Shown piece by piece: positions 33,608 through 44,439 of a stretch of 64,000 bases of DNA. Both the position numbers and the translations under genes were made by a program. Position 1 is the first letter of the stretch. Each line of letters opens with the position of its first letter. The DNA is from Chrysemys picta bellii (lineage: Eukaryota; Chordata; Testudines; Emydidae). The stretch covers positions 63,575,587-63,639,586 of the forward strand of contig NC_088797.1 in the NCBI RefSeq assembly GCF_011386835.1, written 5' to 3'. The notes beneath the pieces were generated by a model, which saw nothing but the letters and a program-made list of their open reading frames with translations, was not told the DNA's origin and searched no databases.

Positions 33608-35312
33608 CAGGGCCGGCTCTAGGTTTTTTGCCGTCCCAAGCAAAAAAAATGTTGGCTGCCCCCCATCCCAGCCCCGGGCTCCTCGCCACACCCCCCTCCC
33701 ACCCCAGCCCTGGGCTCTCCCCCACCACCCGCACCCCCCTGCCTCGCCAGCCCTGGGCTCTCACCCCCCTGACCCACACCCCCTTGCTGCCCCAGCCCTC
33801 GGCTCTCCCACACACACACCCTGCTGCCGCAGCTCTGGGTTCCCTCTACCCCCTCACCATTGCCCCACCCATCCACACACACACCTCCTGCTGCCCCAGC
33901 CCTGGGATCACCCACTCCACCTGCACCCGCTTTCCGCCGCAGCCCTGGGTCACTGGTAACTCGTTCCCACGGCAGGTCATTCAGCAGGAATTTTAGATGT
34001 GCACAGAACACAGACAGGATTGGTTCCCACATGGTTACAGAACTGCAGTAAAGTGGATCAATTTTCAGCTTGTGTGATTGGAGGATATCTGGATGCATAT
34101 TATAAGACTGTCCTACATAAATGAGGAAAAGTCGAGGTGCCTTTATTATTCTTTTGTTCCACTCTTTCTTTCTATGGGGAATTTCCCAGTGTAATATCAC
34201 TGTCTTCCTTTTAAACAAACAAACAAACAAACAAAAGGCAATGGCTGTTGAAAATAGCAATTCCAGTCCTAATAACCACTGAGAAGCATTTCTTGCTCAA
34301 TTTTATCCTACTTTTTCTACAGCAAGTTACAGTGGATCAGTATATTTGATTTGGCAGAAATGAAGTAACAGCTGCCCAAACTGAGCTTGAGCACTCCTGA
34401 ATTTTGAGGTGTTCAAATCTGAAAGGCAGGTGCTGGGCGGGAGGGGGAGCCTGTGGCTCCACAGGGGAGCACGGCAGCATGTATGCAGCAGCGTGTCTGC
34501 CGCTGCACGAAGCCAGACACACTGGTCGGAGTGGCACGGTAAGGGGGTTGGGGGGTTGGAGAAGGGGTCGGGGGTTCCGGGGGGGGCAGTAAAGGGACAG
34601 GGAGCAGGGGGGGGGTTTGGATGGGGCCGAGGTTGGCGGGGGCAGTCAGGGGCAGGGAGAAGGGGGGGGTTAGATGGGTCAGGGGTTTGGGGGGGGCAGT
34701 TAGGGGACAGGCAGCAGTTGGATAGTCATGGGAGTCCCAGGGGGTTGTCTGGGGACAGGTAGGGGGTGGGGTCCTAGAGGGGAAGTTGGGGGGGGTCTCA
34801 GGAAGGGGGAAATTGGGTACAAGGACCAGTGGGGCTTAGATAGGGGGTGGAGTCCTGCAGGGCAGTTGGGGCAGTGGTCCCAGGAGGGGGTGATCAGGGG
34901 ACAGGGAGCAGGGGGGTTGGAGCGGTTGGGGTTTCTGTGGGGGGCAGTCGGAGGGAGTGGATGGGGGCAGGGTGGGGCTACCCTCCCTCCCCGTGGAGTG
35001 TCCTATTATTTGAATGTTAAAATACGGAATCCCTACTCACAGCGCAGCTCTCCATTCACAGCAGGCTACAGCATGAGGTCTCAGCTTCCTCACTCCCTCC
35101 CCCTCTTTCCTGTTGGTAGTGGCCAAGGGAATACTGGGAAATGTAGTTCTTTCCCTGCTCCAGGGCTGGCTCTATAGGCAGGGAGCTAACCAACGAAGTA
35201 CAGCTCCCAGGGGCCCCTGTTGGTTCTCAGCTGCCATGCTGGATCCCTGCTACCCCTCCAAATGGGCTGACCCAAGCACGTGCTTCCTTTGCTGGTGCTA
35301 GAGCCGCCCCTG
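33608..35312 (+). mobile_element. Complete uninterrupted hAT element, right border of the island
   Basis: The 1,705-bp element runs from CAGGGCCGGCTCTAG to CTAGAGCCGCCCCTG. It is the intact reference for the interrupted copy at 14,600-17,811. Contents in order are a C-rich tandem array, an AT-rich core including (AAAC)n at 34,215-34,234, and a G-rich array. There is no transposase. Its immediate flanks, AGCCCTAT and GTGGTGGG, do not match each other, but the right flank matches the left flank of the fragment at 8,070. Confidence 0.88.
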
Positions 35313-35320
35313 GTGGTGGG

Positions 35321-35931
35321 GGTGATCTTCCGGCCCCATCCCCTTGGCAGAGAGCTGGCTACAAAGTAAAACTTCTACAGCAGGGTAATCTCCATGCGGT
35401 TTTGTAAGGGTAGCTGTGACGTGTTTTGTGCCACCGAGGCAGCACAAACTAGGCCAAGAAAAAGCTGAAAATGACTACAACAGTAATGTCTACATTTCCT
35501 TGCAAATAGGATAAAAATGTAAAATACACTTAGCTTCCAAGTGCCAATAGCATGATCTCCCACCTATGGCACAAGCAAGCATTTAAAAACCAGGCAATGA
35601 TGACTCTCTCCTCCAGAATATACTAGATTCTGGCTTGAAGAATTGACCATCTAGAATTTAGACCTGAAGTTACAAAGAGGGGTGTGTGGAGGGGGGATAG
35701 TAAACAAAAATAAAAGAGAAGAAGGAAGGTGTGTCATAGGTGAGGGTACATGTGGAAGGAAAGGGACAAGCCAATGCACCCTAAAGAACAACAGAAGGTA
35801 TCTCAATTATGACCATTTTCACTGTCTGCCCTCTCTGACAAAAGCATAGAGCCTGCAGAACTCTGCACTGTTCTCACAACCATTGCAAATACAGGACTCA
35901 TGATTCTCCTATAGTTACAGACCTGCACTAA
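35321..35931. other. No gene recognised
   Basis: Unique-looking sequence right of the island. No exon or repeat end seen. Confidence 0.4.
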
Positions 35932-35939
35932 GTACTACA

Positions 35940-36251
35940 AGAGGGGTCAGTAACCTTTCAGAAGTGGTGTGCTGAGTCTTCATGTATTCACTCTGATTTA
36001 AGGTTTTGCGTGCCAAATAATACATTTTAATGTTTTTAGAAGGTCTCTTTCTATAAGTCTATAATATATAACTAAACTATTATTGTATGTAAAGTAAATA
36101 AAGTTTTTAAAATGTTTAAGAAGCTTCATTTAAAATTAAATTAAAATGCAGAGCCCCCCAGACCGATGGCCAGGACCCGGGCAGTGTGAGTGCCGCTGAA
36201 AATCAGCTCCTGTGCCATCTTTGGCACACGTGCCATAGGTTGCCTACCCCT
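35940..36251. mobile_element. Short hAT MITE (GGGGTCAGTAACCT family)
   Basis: The left end AGAGGGGTCAGTAACCTTTC and right end CATAGGTTGCCTACCCCT are imperfect inverted repeats. The exact 8-bp duplication GTACTACA lies at 35,932-35,939 and 36,252-36,259. The AT-rich interior has no ORF. Confidence 0.85.
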
Positions 36252-36259
36252 GTACTACA

Positions 36260-37044
36260 ATAACTGGGGATATGACAATTAATTCTAGGACAGTTTACTG
36301 AAAGACAGTGAAAAACAATTCAAGGCTGTTGGTGGCATTCACTGAGCAGCTGCATACACCAGAGTGCCTCTTCTGGGCCGAAGAAATGAGAAGTGACTGG
36401 TAGGATCACATTCTAGTGCAGGTTTGGGACAATGAGCAGTGGCTACAGAACCTTCGGATGTGAAAAGCCATATTCTTGGATGCATGTTAAGCTCACTCCA
36501 GCCCTCCAGTAAATGGACACCAGAATGAGAACTCTATTGACAGTAGAGAAATGAGTGGCAATCACACTCTAGAAGCTTGCAACTCTGGACTGCTACTGCT
36601 CAGTAGAAATCATTTTAGAGTTGGAAAAATCCATGGGGGGTGAGGGGGCTACCATCATGCAAGTGTGTAGGGCCAGTTATCTGCGACCCAGAACTGTGAC
36701 TGTTAGCAATATGCAGAACATAGTGAATAGATTTCCAATAATGGACTACCCAAACTGAAGTGGAGCCACACACAGCATGCATATTCCTCTTTTGGCAACA
36801 GGCCACCTTGCCACAAAGCACATCACGAGAAAGGGCTACTTTTCTAAGCTTATTCAAGCACTGGTGGCTCACAAGTGACAGTTCACAGATACCAATGTGG
36901 GCTAGTCAGCAAAAGTGTATGACATTCTCTTCTTTAAAAACACAGAGCTGTTCAAAAAGCTACAAGCAGGGTAAACATCATTTGGATTTGCTGCATGATG
37001 GCTTAGGGCATTTCCCTCTCTTTGGCCTGATGGGACTCCTGAGA
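36260..37044. other. No gene recognised
   Basis: Nothing identifiable; ORFs on both strands lack domain signals. Confidence 0.4.
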
Positions 37045-37285
37045 TTTTTTTCCATTCTAGAAAAACAGGGGGTAAATATCTTTTATTAGACTAACTTCTG
37101 TTGCTGAAAGAGAAACTTTTGAGCTTACCTAGAGTTCTTCACATCTGACCTGAAGAAGAGCTCAGTGTAAGCTTAAAAGCTTGTCTCTTTTTCACCAACC
37201 AAAGTTGGTCTAAAAAAAGATACTACCTCACCCACCTTGTTTCTCTAGTATCCTGGGACCAACACAGCTACAAAAAAAACCTGCA
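37045..37285. repeat. Interspersed repeat with ACCAACTTCTGTTGGTGAGAG-type ends
   Basis: TTTTATTAGACTAACTTCTG on the left and CCAAAGTTGGTCTAAAAAAA then ACCTCACCCACCTTGTTTCT on the right form a hairpin-like repeat. A second copy is at 54,695-54,895. The class (SINE-like or MITE) is not resolved. Confidence 0.6.
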
Positions 37286-37301
37286 AAATGACAATGGAAG
37301 T

Positions 37302-38436
37302 TGTGACGGTACCTCCCATAAGGCTTTATGGAAATATGCTTAAAATGTGTTATATGCTATATATGCCATGTAACATATCTCAAAGGTTATGATCTACTGA
37401 ATGTATTAATCCTATTTGTATGCAGTATCATTTTTGTAGTCAAAGTTATGAATGGTGGCTGTGTATTGGCTTGATTTCTAAATAACCTTAGTAGAGCATT
37501 TGGTCAGTTCCTGGAGAAAGGAATGTTGAAATTAAGTGCCTAATCAAGAAATACTTAAAGGACAATGGCTCTTGGAATGCTCCAATTCACATAAGAAGTC
37601 TACTTGAGGACGTTCAAGGTAGTATGTAAACAATGGATGCTACCTGAAAAAACTGAGTCATGCATGGACATGTGACTTGCCCAGGTGACTCCTAAACTCC
37701 ATCTTGGAGCTGGACTTTGCATAGGAGTGAGAAGGGGGTCTCCACCTAGAAGAGAGTCTATTTAAACCCGTGGGAGACCCCACCATTTTGTCTTCAGCTG
37801 GCTAAAGAGAGAGAGCCTCTCCACCCCCCCAGGACACCTGAAAGAAATTGGAACAGGCTAAAAGGAGATTAGTCTGTAAAAGGGAGCAGTCTGGAACTGG
37901 TGAGGATCTTATCTGTATTCTGTTTGATTAGACATAGATTTGTGCATTTTATTTTATTGTGCTTGGTGACTTACTTTGTTCTGTCTGTTACTACTTGGAA
38001 CCACTTAAATCCTACTTTCTGTATTTAATAAAATCACTTTTTACTTATTAATTAACTCAGAATATATATTAATACCTGGGGGGAGCAAACAACTGTCCAT
38101 ATCTCTCTATCAGTGTTATAGAGGACGAACAATTTATGAGTTTACCCTGTATAAGCTTTATACAGGGTAAAACGGATTTATTTGGGTTTAGACCCCATTG
38201 GGAGTTGGGCATCTGAGTGTTAAAGACAGGAACACTTCTGTTAGCTGCTTTCAGGTAAGCCTGCAGCTTTGGGGCAAGTAATTCAGACCCTGGGTCGTTG
38301 TTGGACCAGACAGGCATGTCTGGTTCAGCAGGACAGGGTGCTGGGGCTCCGAAGTGGCAGGGAAGGCAGGGGTAGAAGCAGTCTTGGCACATCGGGTGGC
38401 AGCTCCCAGGGGGTTTCTGTGATCCAACCCGTCACA
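37302..38436 (+). mobile_element. Solo LTR, 1.1 kb
   Basis: The LTR runs from TGTGACGGTACC to CAACCCGTCACA with exact 5-bp duplication GAAGT at 37,297-37,301 and 38,437-38,441. A TATTTAAA box lies near 37,759 and an AATAAA signal near 38,026. No internal retroviral sequence remains, consistent with LTR-LTR recombination. Confidence 0.92.
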
Positions 38437-38501
38437 GAAGTTATCAAATTTTTCCATGCTGTTGGTCATATCGGTCCTCCAAGTCCTTTTTTCATGGTCC
38501 A

Positions 38502-39097
38502 TGTAACGGGGTTGGGACTCACCACCTGGCACCTCCTACTGGTTGTCTCAGGGAATTAGCTCTGTCCAGTGGGGCGCCCCCTCCTGGTGGTGTCCCGTCC
38601 GTCATCTCTCCCTCAGTAGCAGGGTAGCATGGCCCAACGGCCAGAGGTGTAGGGGGACCCGGGCCCCCCCTCTACACCGGGTCCCGACCCAGGACTCTCC
38701 TAATGGCTGGGTTCCCGCCGCCGCACGCCGAATGTCAGTGTTGCTCTAACACAGCTCGTCCCTAAAGTTCCCCTGGGTCACTTCCTACAGGTCGCGGTCT
38801 CCTCCGGAGACGTGGGTTCCGGTCCGTTCCCCTCTGGCGGGTTCTCTGTCTGAGAGGCGGGGTTCGGGCCAGCTAGGCTGGCTCCTGGAGCTGGAACGTG
38901 GGCTGTTCCTCCTCGGGAGCTGGCTGGATGCGTCGTCCTCCTCCGGTGGTCAGCCCCAACTGAGCAGCTTTGCAGGCTTTTATACCTAGCCTCCAGTTGG
39001 AGCATGCCCAGCAGGGCTTCCGGGACGGGGCTTCCTCTGCCAGGAAGGAAGCATTAACCCCTACTGCACCACTGCGGGGCCGCTCTGCCCCATCACA
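38502..39097 (-). mobile_element. Solo LTR, 0.6 kb, GC-rich
   Basis: On the minus strand it runs from TGTGATGGGGCAGAG to CCCCGTTACA, with exact 5-bp duplication GTCCA at 38,497-38,501 and 39,098-39,102. A TATAAAA box lies near the complement of 38,980. It is a different family from its neighbour 60 bp away and is in opposite orientation. Confidence 0.92.
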
Positions 39098-39102
39098 GTC
39101 CA

Positions 39103-40785
39103 GTACAGCATCTCTCAGAACATGTCCTCCCTAGTTTTCATCTCTCTCTCCATCAGGGTCAGGAGTTCTGCAGGTGTGAAAGGATCATCGCTCAAGGCTA
39201 CCATGCCAGAAGTTGCTTTATAAAAGCAGTACAAATGTACCACTGAATTTACAGTCACAAGGGAAAGATAGTTACAAAGCTGCCTTCCCTTATTCCCATA
39301 AATACTTTTAATAAGAAATGCTTATTGACACTTCAGCTTTGAAGCACCTTAGCCCTGCACCACTCTACATTCCCCACCAGGGACAAGGGGGATAAGGATT
39401 TTCTTTTGCATGAAGCTATAAAATTTTGGTCCCTGTTCCATGAGTATGGATATAAGACAATAGTACTGGATATTAGAACTGTTTTCCACAGTGGTGGTGG
39501 TTTTAGCTGATCTCTCCCAAGAGTCACAAAGGCACAGACAACACAGCTGCTACTGGCATCCTGAAGACACATGGAATTGAATGATGCTAGCCAGTTTACT
39601 GCAATGGTGTGAGCCGAACTTACCACAGAGTGGTGTGGGAAAGTGTTCTCCTATGGAGGAAGAAATAAGGCAGCAATCCCTAGGAACCTTTGGGAGAGGA
39701 TTGCAGAGCATCTCCCTGAAAGTTTCGAGATCTCTCAGGACAAAAAGGACATCTCTATGCAATATAAACAAAATGCTCTGCATGCCACCACCACCCCGCT
39801 CAACCTAACAGGAATGAAAAGCAGATACCAAGTCTATCTCTGTCTCTTGTACCACTACCTCTTCTAGTAGGAGTAAAACAAACTCAATATCTTTGTCTTG
39901 CTAGCCTGGAATGGTTTGGGTGCATCTTAAATTTGAGAATGTAAGGAAAAATGCATGCACACACTTACCTGAGTTCCCTTCCCCTTCATCAGGCTCATCT
40001 GCACTCATCTGGCATGACTGGCTACACTGAAGTCTCAAATTGACTCATGGCATGGTAGGAGTCCCCCGACGCATCTCCCACCTCCTCCTCACTATTCATG
40101 GCAGGGGTCTGTCTTAGGCTCCTCAGAGGTATTCACAGTGGTCTGCTGGGTGCCGGTGCGGTTTGCAGCAAGTATGACATGCAGAAGCGGCAGGTCTGTG
40201 GCACAGCACCAAATCTATTGCACTCCTTAGCTTTGTGGCATCCCTGGCAAAGTGCACGCAGCACTGCTGCTGATCCCTGTTGAACCCCTTTGCCTGCATC
40301 CCCGGAACAATCTGTTTGCATGTTGCTATAGCTCTTCTGCAGCTGTGCTTGCACAGCCTCTTCTCTCAGGCCCAGGAAATCCAATATTTCTGTCTACTCC
40401 AGGCAGGAGCATGTCTAGTGCTTGGAACCAACCTGGATGGTCAGGCAGTTGCACACAATGGAAAGCTGATAGGTGTGCTTGCCAAGGTGGGCATTCAGGG
40501 AAAGGCATTTCAAAAACATGACGCATGCAGGAAGTTTTAAAAGGGGAAGGAGGATTGATTTCAAGTCTCTGACTACTGGGCAGTGGAGTTTATAATTGTG
40601 ACTAGAGTGGCCACTGTGACAGGGAATGGGGCATTGTGGGACAGCTGCAGGAGGACTATTAGGGTCAACACAGGTCATGCAGTGTCTGCATTCACACTTT
40701 GTCAACCTCAGTAGGTTGACCATAGCTCTACGCTGTTTGGGGAGATGGTTTTACTGCACTGCTGTAACAGGGCACTTATGTCAGC
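39103..40785. other. No gene recognised; possible degenerate repeat
   Basis: The 39,960-40,780 part looks like a degraded multi-copy sequence with several short open frames and no recognisable domain. I could not assign a family. Confidence 0.35.
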
Positions 40786-41005
40786 CAGGGCCGGCTCCAG
40801 GCACCAGCTTGGCAAGCAGGTGCTTGGGGCAGCCACTCCGGAGATGGGCGGCAGGTCCAGCTATTCGGCGGCAATTCGGCGGACGGTCCCTCACTCCTGC
40901 TCGGAGCAAAGGACCTTCCGCTGAATTGCCGCCGCAGATCGCGATCGCGGCTTTTTTTTTATTTTTTGGCTGCTTGAGGCGGCCAAAACCCTGGAGCCGG
41001 CCCTG
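40786..41005. mobile_element. Small hAT MITE with CAGGGCCGGCTCCAG ends
   Basis: The 220-bp element runs from CAGGGCCGGCTCCAG to CTGGAGCCGGCCCTG, perfect 15-bp inverted ends. Flanking TCAGC (40,781-40,785 and 41,006-41,010) is part of a likely 7-8-bp target duplication. Its interior has the TTCGGCGGCAATTCGGCGG motif also present as a fragment in block A. Its terminus differs from the island-bounding hAT by one base. Confidence 0.85.
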
Positions 41006-41349
41006 TCAGCTGCAGACAAATTGAATGTGAACATGTGCACACATAGGTCAGTGCAAGGTGATTTGTGTTAACCTAACTATACTGTAGTGTCAGGGAGTAG
41101 TGTTACGATGGTGGCAGAAAAACTTCTGTTGGCATATGCTGTGCCTACACTAGAAGGCTCTGCCAATATAGTTGTATCAGCAGGGCCTGTGTAGTGTAGA
41201 CTAGCCTCTATTACTTACACAAACAGATTTACAAACAGCATGGTACAAAATATTTTACTGTTAATTGTCAAATGTATTAACAATATTTCTGACATAAAAT
41301 ATTTTGTAAGAAAATTTAGATATCAAAATCAAGACTACAAAGGGAAGTG
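41006..41349. other. No gene; probable remnant repeat
   Basis: Contains TACACTAGAAGGCTCTGCC and TGTGTAGTGTAGACTAG motifs like those of chelonian fold-back repeats, but no complete element could be delimited. Confidence 0.35.
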
Positions 41350-42060
41350 ACTTACCTGGTCCATAACTAGAATTCTTTGAGATGTATTGTCTATATATTC
41401 TCCACGTGCCGGATATTGGAACAATTTAGCAAGCAGCGTCCATTGGTCACACCCGCTCCCTGCATGGCCTCAAGCCTGTCTCCTCCCATCCCCAAGGGTA
41501 TAAAAGGGGAAAGCGTGACCAACTGACCCTCAGATCTTTCACCACTACCCAGTTCAAGGTATTAGGTCTGGCAGTAGTGGGAAAAGGAGGGTGGGTTGTG
41601 GAACACATGTAGAAAACATCTTGAAAACTCCAGTTACTGAACAGGTAAGTAACTTCCCTTTCTTCTTTGTGTGCTTGTCTAGATATGACCCACATCCGGT
41701 GGGTCACAAGGAGTATACCACACAGGCAGAGGGTACTACTGCGAGTCTAATTAAATAGGGATTTTAATAGAGTCCCACCCAAGTGAGCATCTGCATGTGA
41801 CATCTCCACAATAATGTTTTGTGAACGTACGTTACTCCAGGTAGCATCCCTACAATTATCAAATACCTCTAAATGAGGCTGCAGAGGCTGCCTGGGCCCT
41901 GGTTGAATGTGCCCTAATGTTCCCAGGCAGCTGTAAATTGGCCATCTCATAACATAACTTTATCACAACCTGACATCCATCTAGAAATTCTCTGGGTTGA
42001 AATTGCCTGAACCTTAGATCTTTCAGCAACAGAAGCAAACAGCCAAGGGGATGACCTAAA
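41350..42060 (-). mobile_element. DIRS-like retrotransposon fragment (terminus and recombinase tail)
   Basis: The left part carries a terminus (TATAAAAGGGGAAAGCGTGA, CTGACCCTCAGATC) whose inverse occurs at 46,280-46,400. The minus-strand frame near 41,859-42,060 includes RAHSTRAQAASAASF, the HxxR box of DIRS tyrosine recombinases. It is cut off by a CR1 fragment at 42,061. Confidence 0.65.
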
Positions 42061-42560
42061 TTAATAGATTCCAAAGCCAGAAGGGACCATTGTGGTCATC
42101 TAGTTGGACTGCCTGTCTAACACAGGCCAGAGAACTTCCTCCAAAATAATTCCTAGAGCAAATCTTTTAGAAAAATATCCAATCTTCATTTAAAAATGGT
42201 CAATGATGGAGAATTCACCATGCCACCAATAAGTTGCTCCAATGGTTAATTTCTCTCACTGTTAAAAATTTACGCCTTATTTCCAGTCGAAGTTTAACTA
42301 GCTTCAGCTTACAGCCATTGGGTCATGTTACACTTCTCACTGCTAGACTGGAGAGCCCATTATTAAATGTTCCCCATGTAGGTATTAACTTATCAGGCAC
42401 ATTTTCTAATCCTTTATTAATTCTCATGGCTCTTCTCTGAACCTTCTCCAATTTATTAATATCCTTCTTGAACTGTGAACACCAGAAGTGGGGAGAGTTT
42501 TCCTGCAGCAGTCGCACCAGTGCCAAATACACAGGTAAAATAACCTCTCTATTCCTACTG
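42061..42560 (-). mobile_element. CR1-type LINE 3' fragment
   Basis: The plus strand shows GATTCCAAAGCCAGAAGGGA and TGTTCCCCATGTAGG; the minus strand encodes NKLEKVQRRAMRINKGLENV, matching the end of the CR1 reverse transcriptase. It is 5'-truncated and inactive. Confidence 0.75.
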
Positions 42561-42757
42561 GAGAAGATTTTTTAGTGAAATAAAAGGACAAGGCACATAT
42601 GACATCTAATATGTGTAGTTCAGCTTCACCCTTGGTTGAGTGTGGTTTCAGAAGGAACACTGGTAAACTTACAGATTTATTTAAATGAAAAATCAGACAG
42701 CATTTTAAGAAAAAATGTAGGGTGCAGTCTGAGAATAACCTTGTCTCTGTATCAAGT

Positions 42758-42995
42758 ATCAGAGGGGTAGCCGTGTTAGTCTGAATCTGTAAAAAGCAAC
42801 AGAGGGTCCTGTGGCACCTTTAAGACTAACAGAAGTATTGTGAGCATAAGCTTTCGTGGGTAAGAACCTCACTTCTTCAGATGCAAGAAGTGCATATGAA
42901 GAAGTGAGGTTCTTACCCATGAAAGCTTATGCTCCCAATACTTCTGTTAGTCTTAAAGGTGCCACAGGACCCTCTGTTGCTTGTCTTTGTAGAAA
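42758..42995. repeat. Two SINE-like repeats in head-to-head fold-back
   Basis: AAGTATCAGAGGGGTAGCCG, TGTTAGTCTGAATCTG and GGTGCCACAGGACCCTCTGT-type sequence runs to about 42,890 and is then repeated inverted to 42,990. The arms of about 100 bp could form a hairpin. A single related copy is at 58,085-58,190. Confidence 0.75.
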
Positions 42996-42999
42996 ATCA

Positions 43000-44300
43000 T
43001 ATATGGCAGCCCTGTCAAAGATGCTTACAACTCACTCACCTTACATGCTGACGTAATAGCCACAAGGAAAGCTATATTTGTCCATGAAGACAACAGGGAA
43101 CAAGAACCCAAAGGTTTGAAAGGATGATCCATGAGTCCAGTAAGGAGTAGTGTTTGTGGACTGCCAGTGTAAGAATCTCCCTTGTAAAGACCAGGTCCAA
43201 TAAAAGGGGAGATCCTGGGTCCAGAACAACAAAGATATCCCCTGGAGTGAAGCGGTCATCAGGGGATTGAAGAGTCTTCTCCCTGGGAGCTGGTGTTACC
43301 TTATGCGCTCACATTGGTACCAGTGGTACATGGGGTTCTTGAGCGTCCTTTGCCAGTACCGATGGTTATCCGAGCCTTGGCTCATGCCTCTCTTTTCTTG
43401 GTATCAACAGTGCCAACATGCAGGTACTTATGCTATTTGGAGCCAGTGGGATGGTATCATAACTCGTATGTGCTCTTAAGCCTCTTGGAACCAGGCACGA
43501 AGAGTCACTTGTTTGTGAAGGTGCTGGGGAAGCAGCCCTCATCTTAGGAGGTTGTTCTGGAGTAGGATTTCTCTTTAGGCTTTTGAGAGACTTTCTACCC
43601 TCATGGTGAGCTTGGGGAAAGGATTCCTTAGCTCTATCTTTGCTCACCCCTGTCTCAGAGATAATGGAGCCGGGTGGTATGTTCCTCAATGCTTCTGGGC
43701 CAGGCAGACCCCCCGCCATGTACATTGGCAAATTAGGCTGGGGCCTCACAGCATATTCCATGAGATGTTTCCTAAGTCTGAATTCTGAGCTTACTGGGCT
43801 CAACTGGGAAAGGAATGGCAGATATTTCACTTAGCAGAGATATGAGCTTCTCCAAAGAAGTACGGACACCTCTGATGGTCATCGCTGACCAGGAAGGATC
43901 GGGGGCAGGAGAAGCCGTTCTTGAAGCCTGGAATCCTGGGCATAATCTGAATCCTTTACCAGGACGGCGGCAGCCCCAGATAGGGGAGTCCCCAAAACCT
44001 ACCTAACTAAACTAACTCTAAACTGCTATAAACAAAATTTTATTTTTTACAATACTTACAGAAATGAAGTTGAATGATCAGCTTCATGGACACTGGAGGG
44101 TTTTGTCTCAAACCACACAGTGGTAGAAAGGAAATGGAGAGGTGGACGGTCCACACCACCCCTTATACCCCTCGTCTGGGGCACAAGGAGTGGAAAAGTG
44201 CAGACATGGACCAATGGACACTTCTTGCAATAATCTTCCAGTCTCAAGTGCATGGAGTCACTGTGTACTCAGAGACACCAGCACTCGAAGAACTTGATGC
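43000..44300 (-). mobile_element. DIRS-like element fragment, gag-like region and terminus
   Basis: A minus-strand Ser/Pro-rich frame (43,366-43,830) resembles the N-terminal gag-like part of DIRS elements, and the right end (44,130-44,300) has a terminus-like CCCTTATACCCC and CACTCGAAGAACTTGATG. Rapid composition changes suggest that it is a separate copy from the adjoining fragment. Confidence 0.5.
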
Positions 44301-44439
44301 TGTATCAGCAGCACCAATTGTAACTTGTACAGAGGGCTTAGCCATTAACTGACTTGAGATGAGAGATTTAAAGTCCTTTCTAAAGTACGGTGAACATTTA
44401 TCCAGAAACTCCTCAGTCTTATCCCATGAAAATAGTCAG

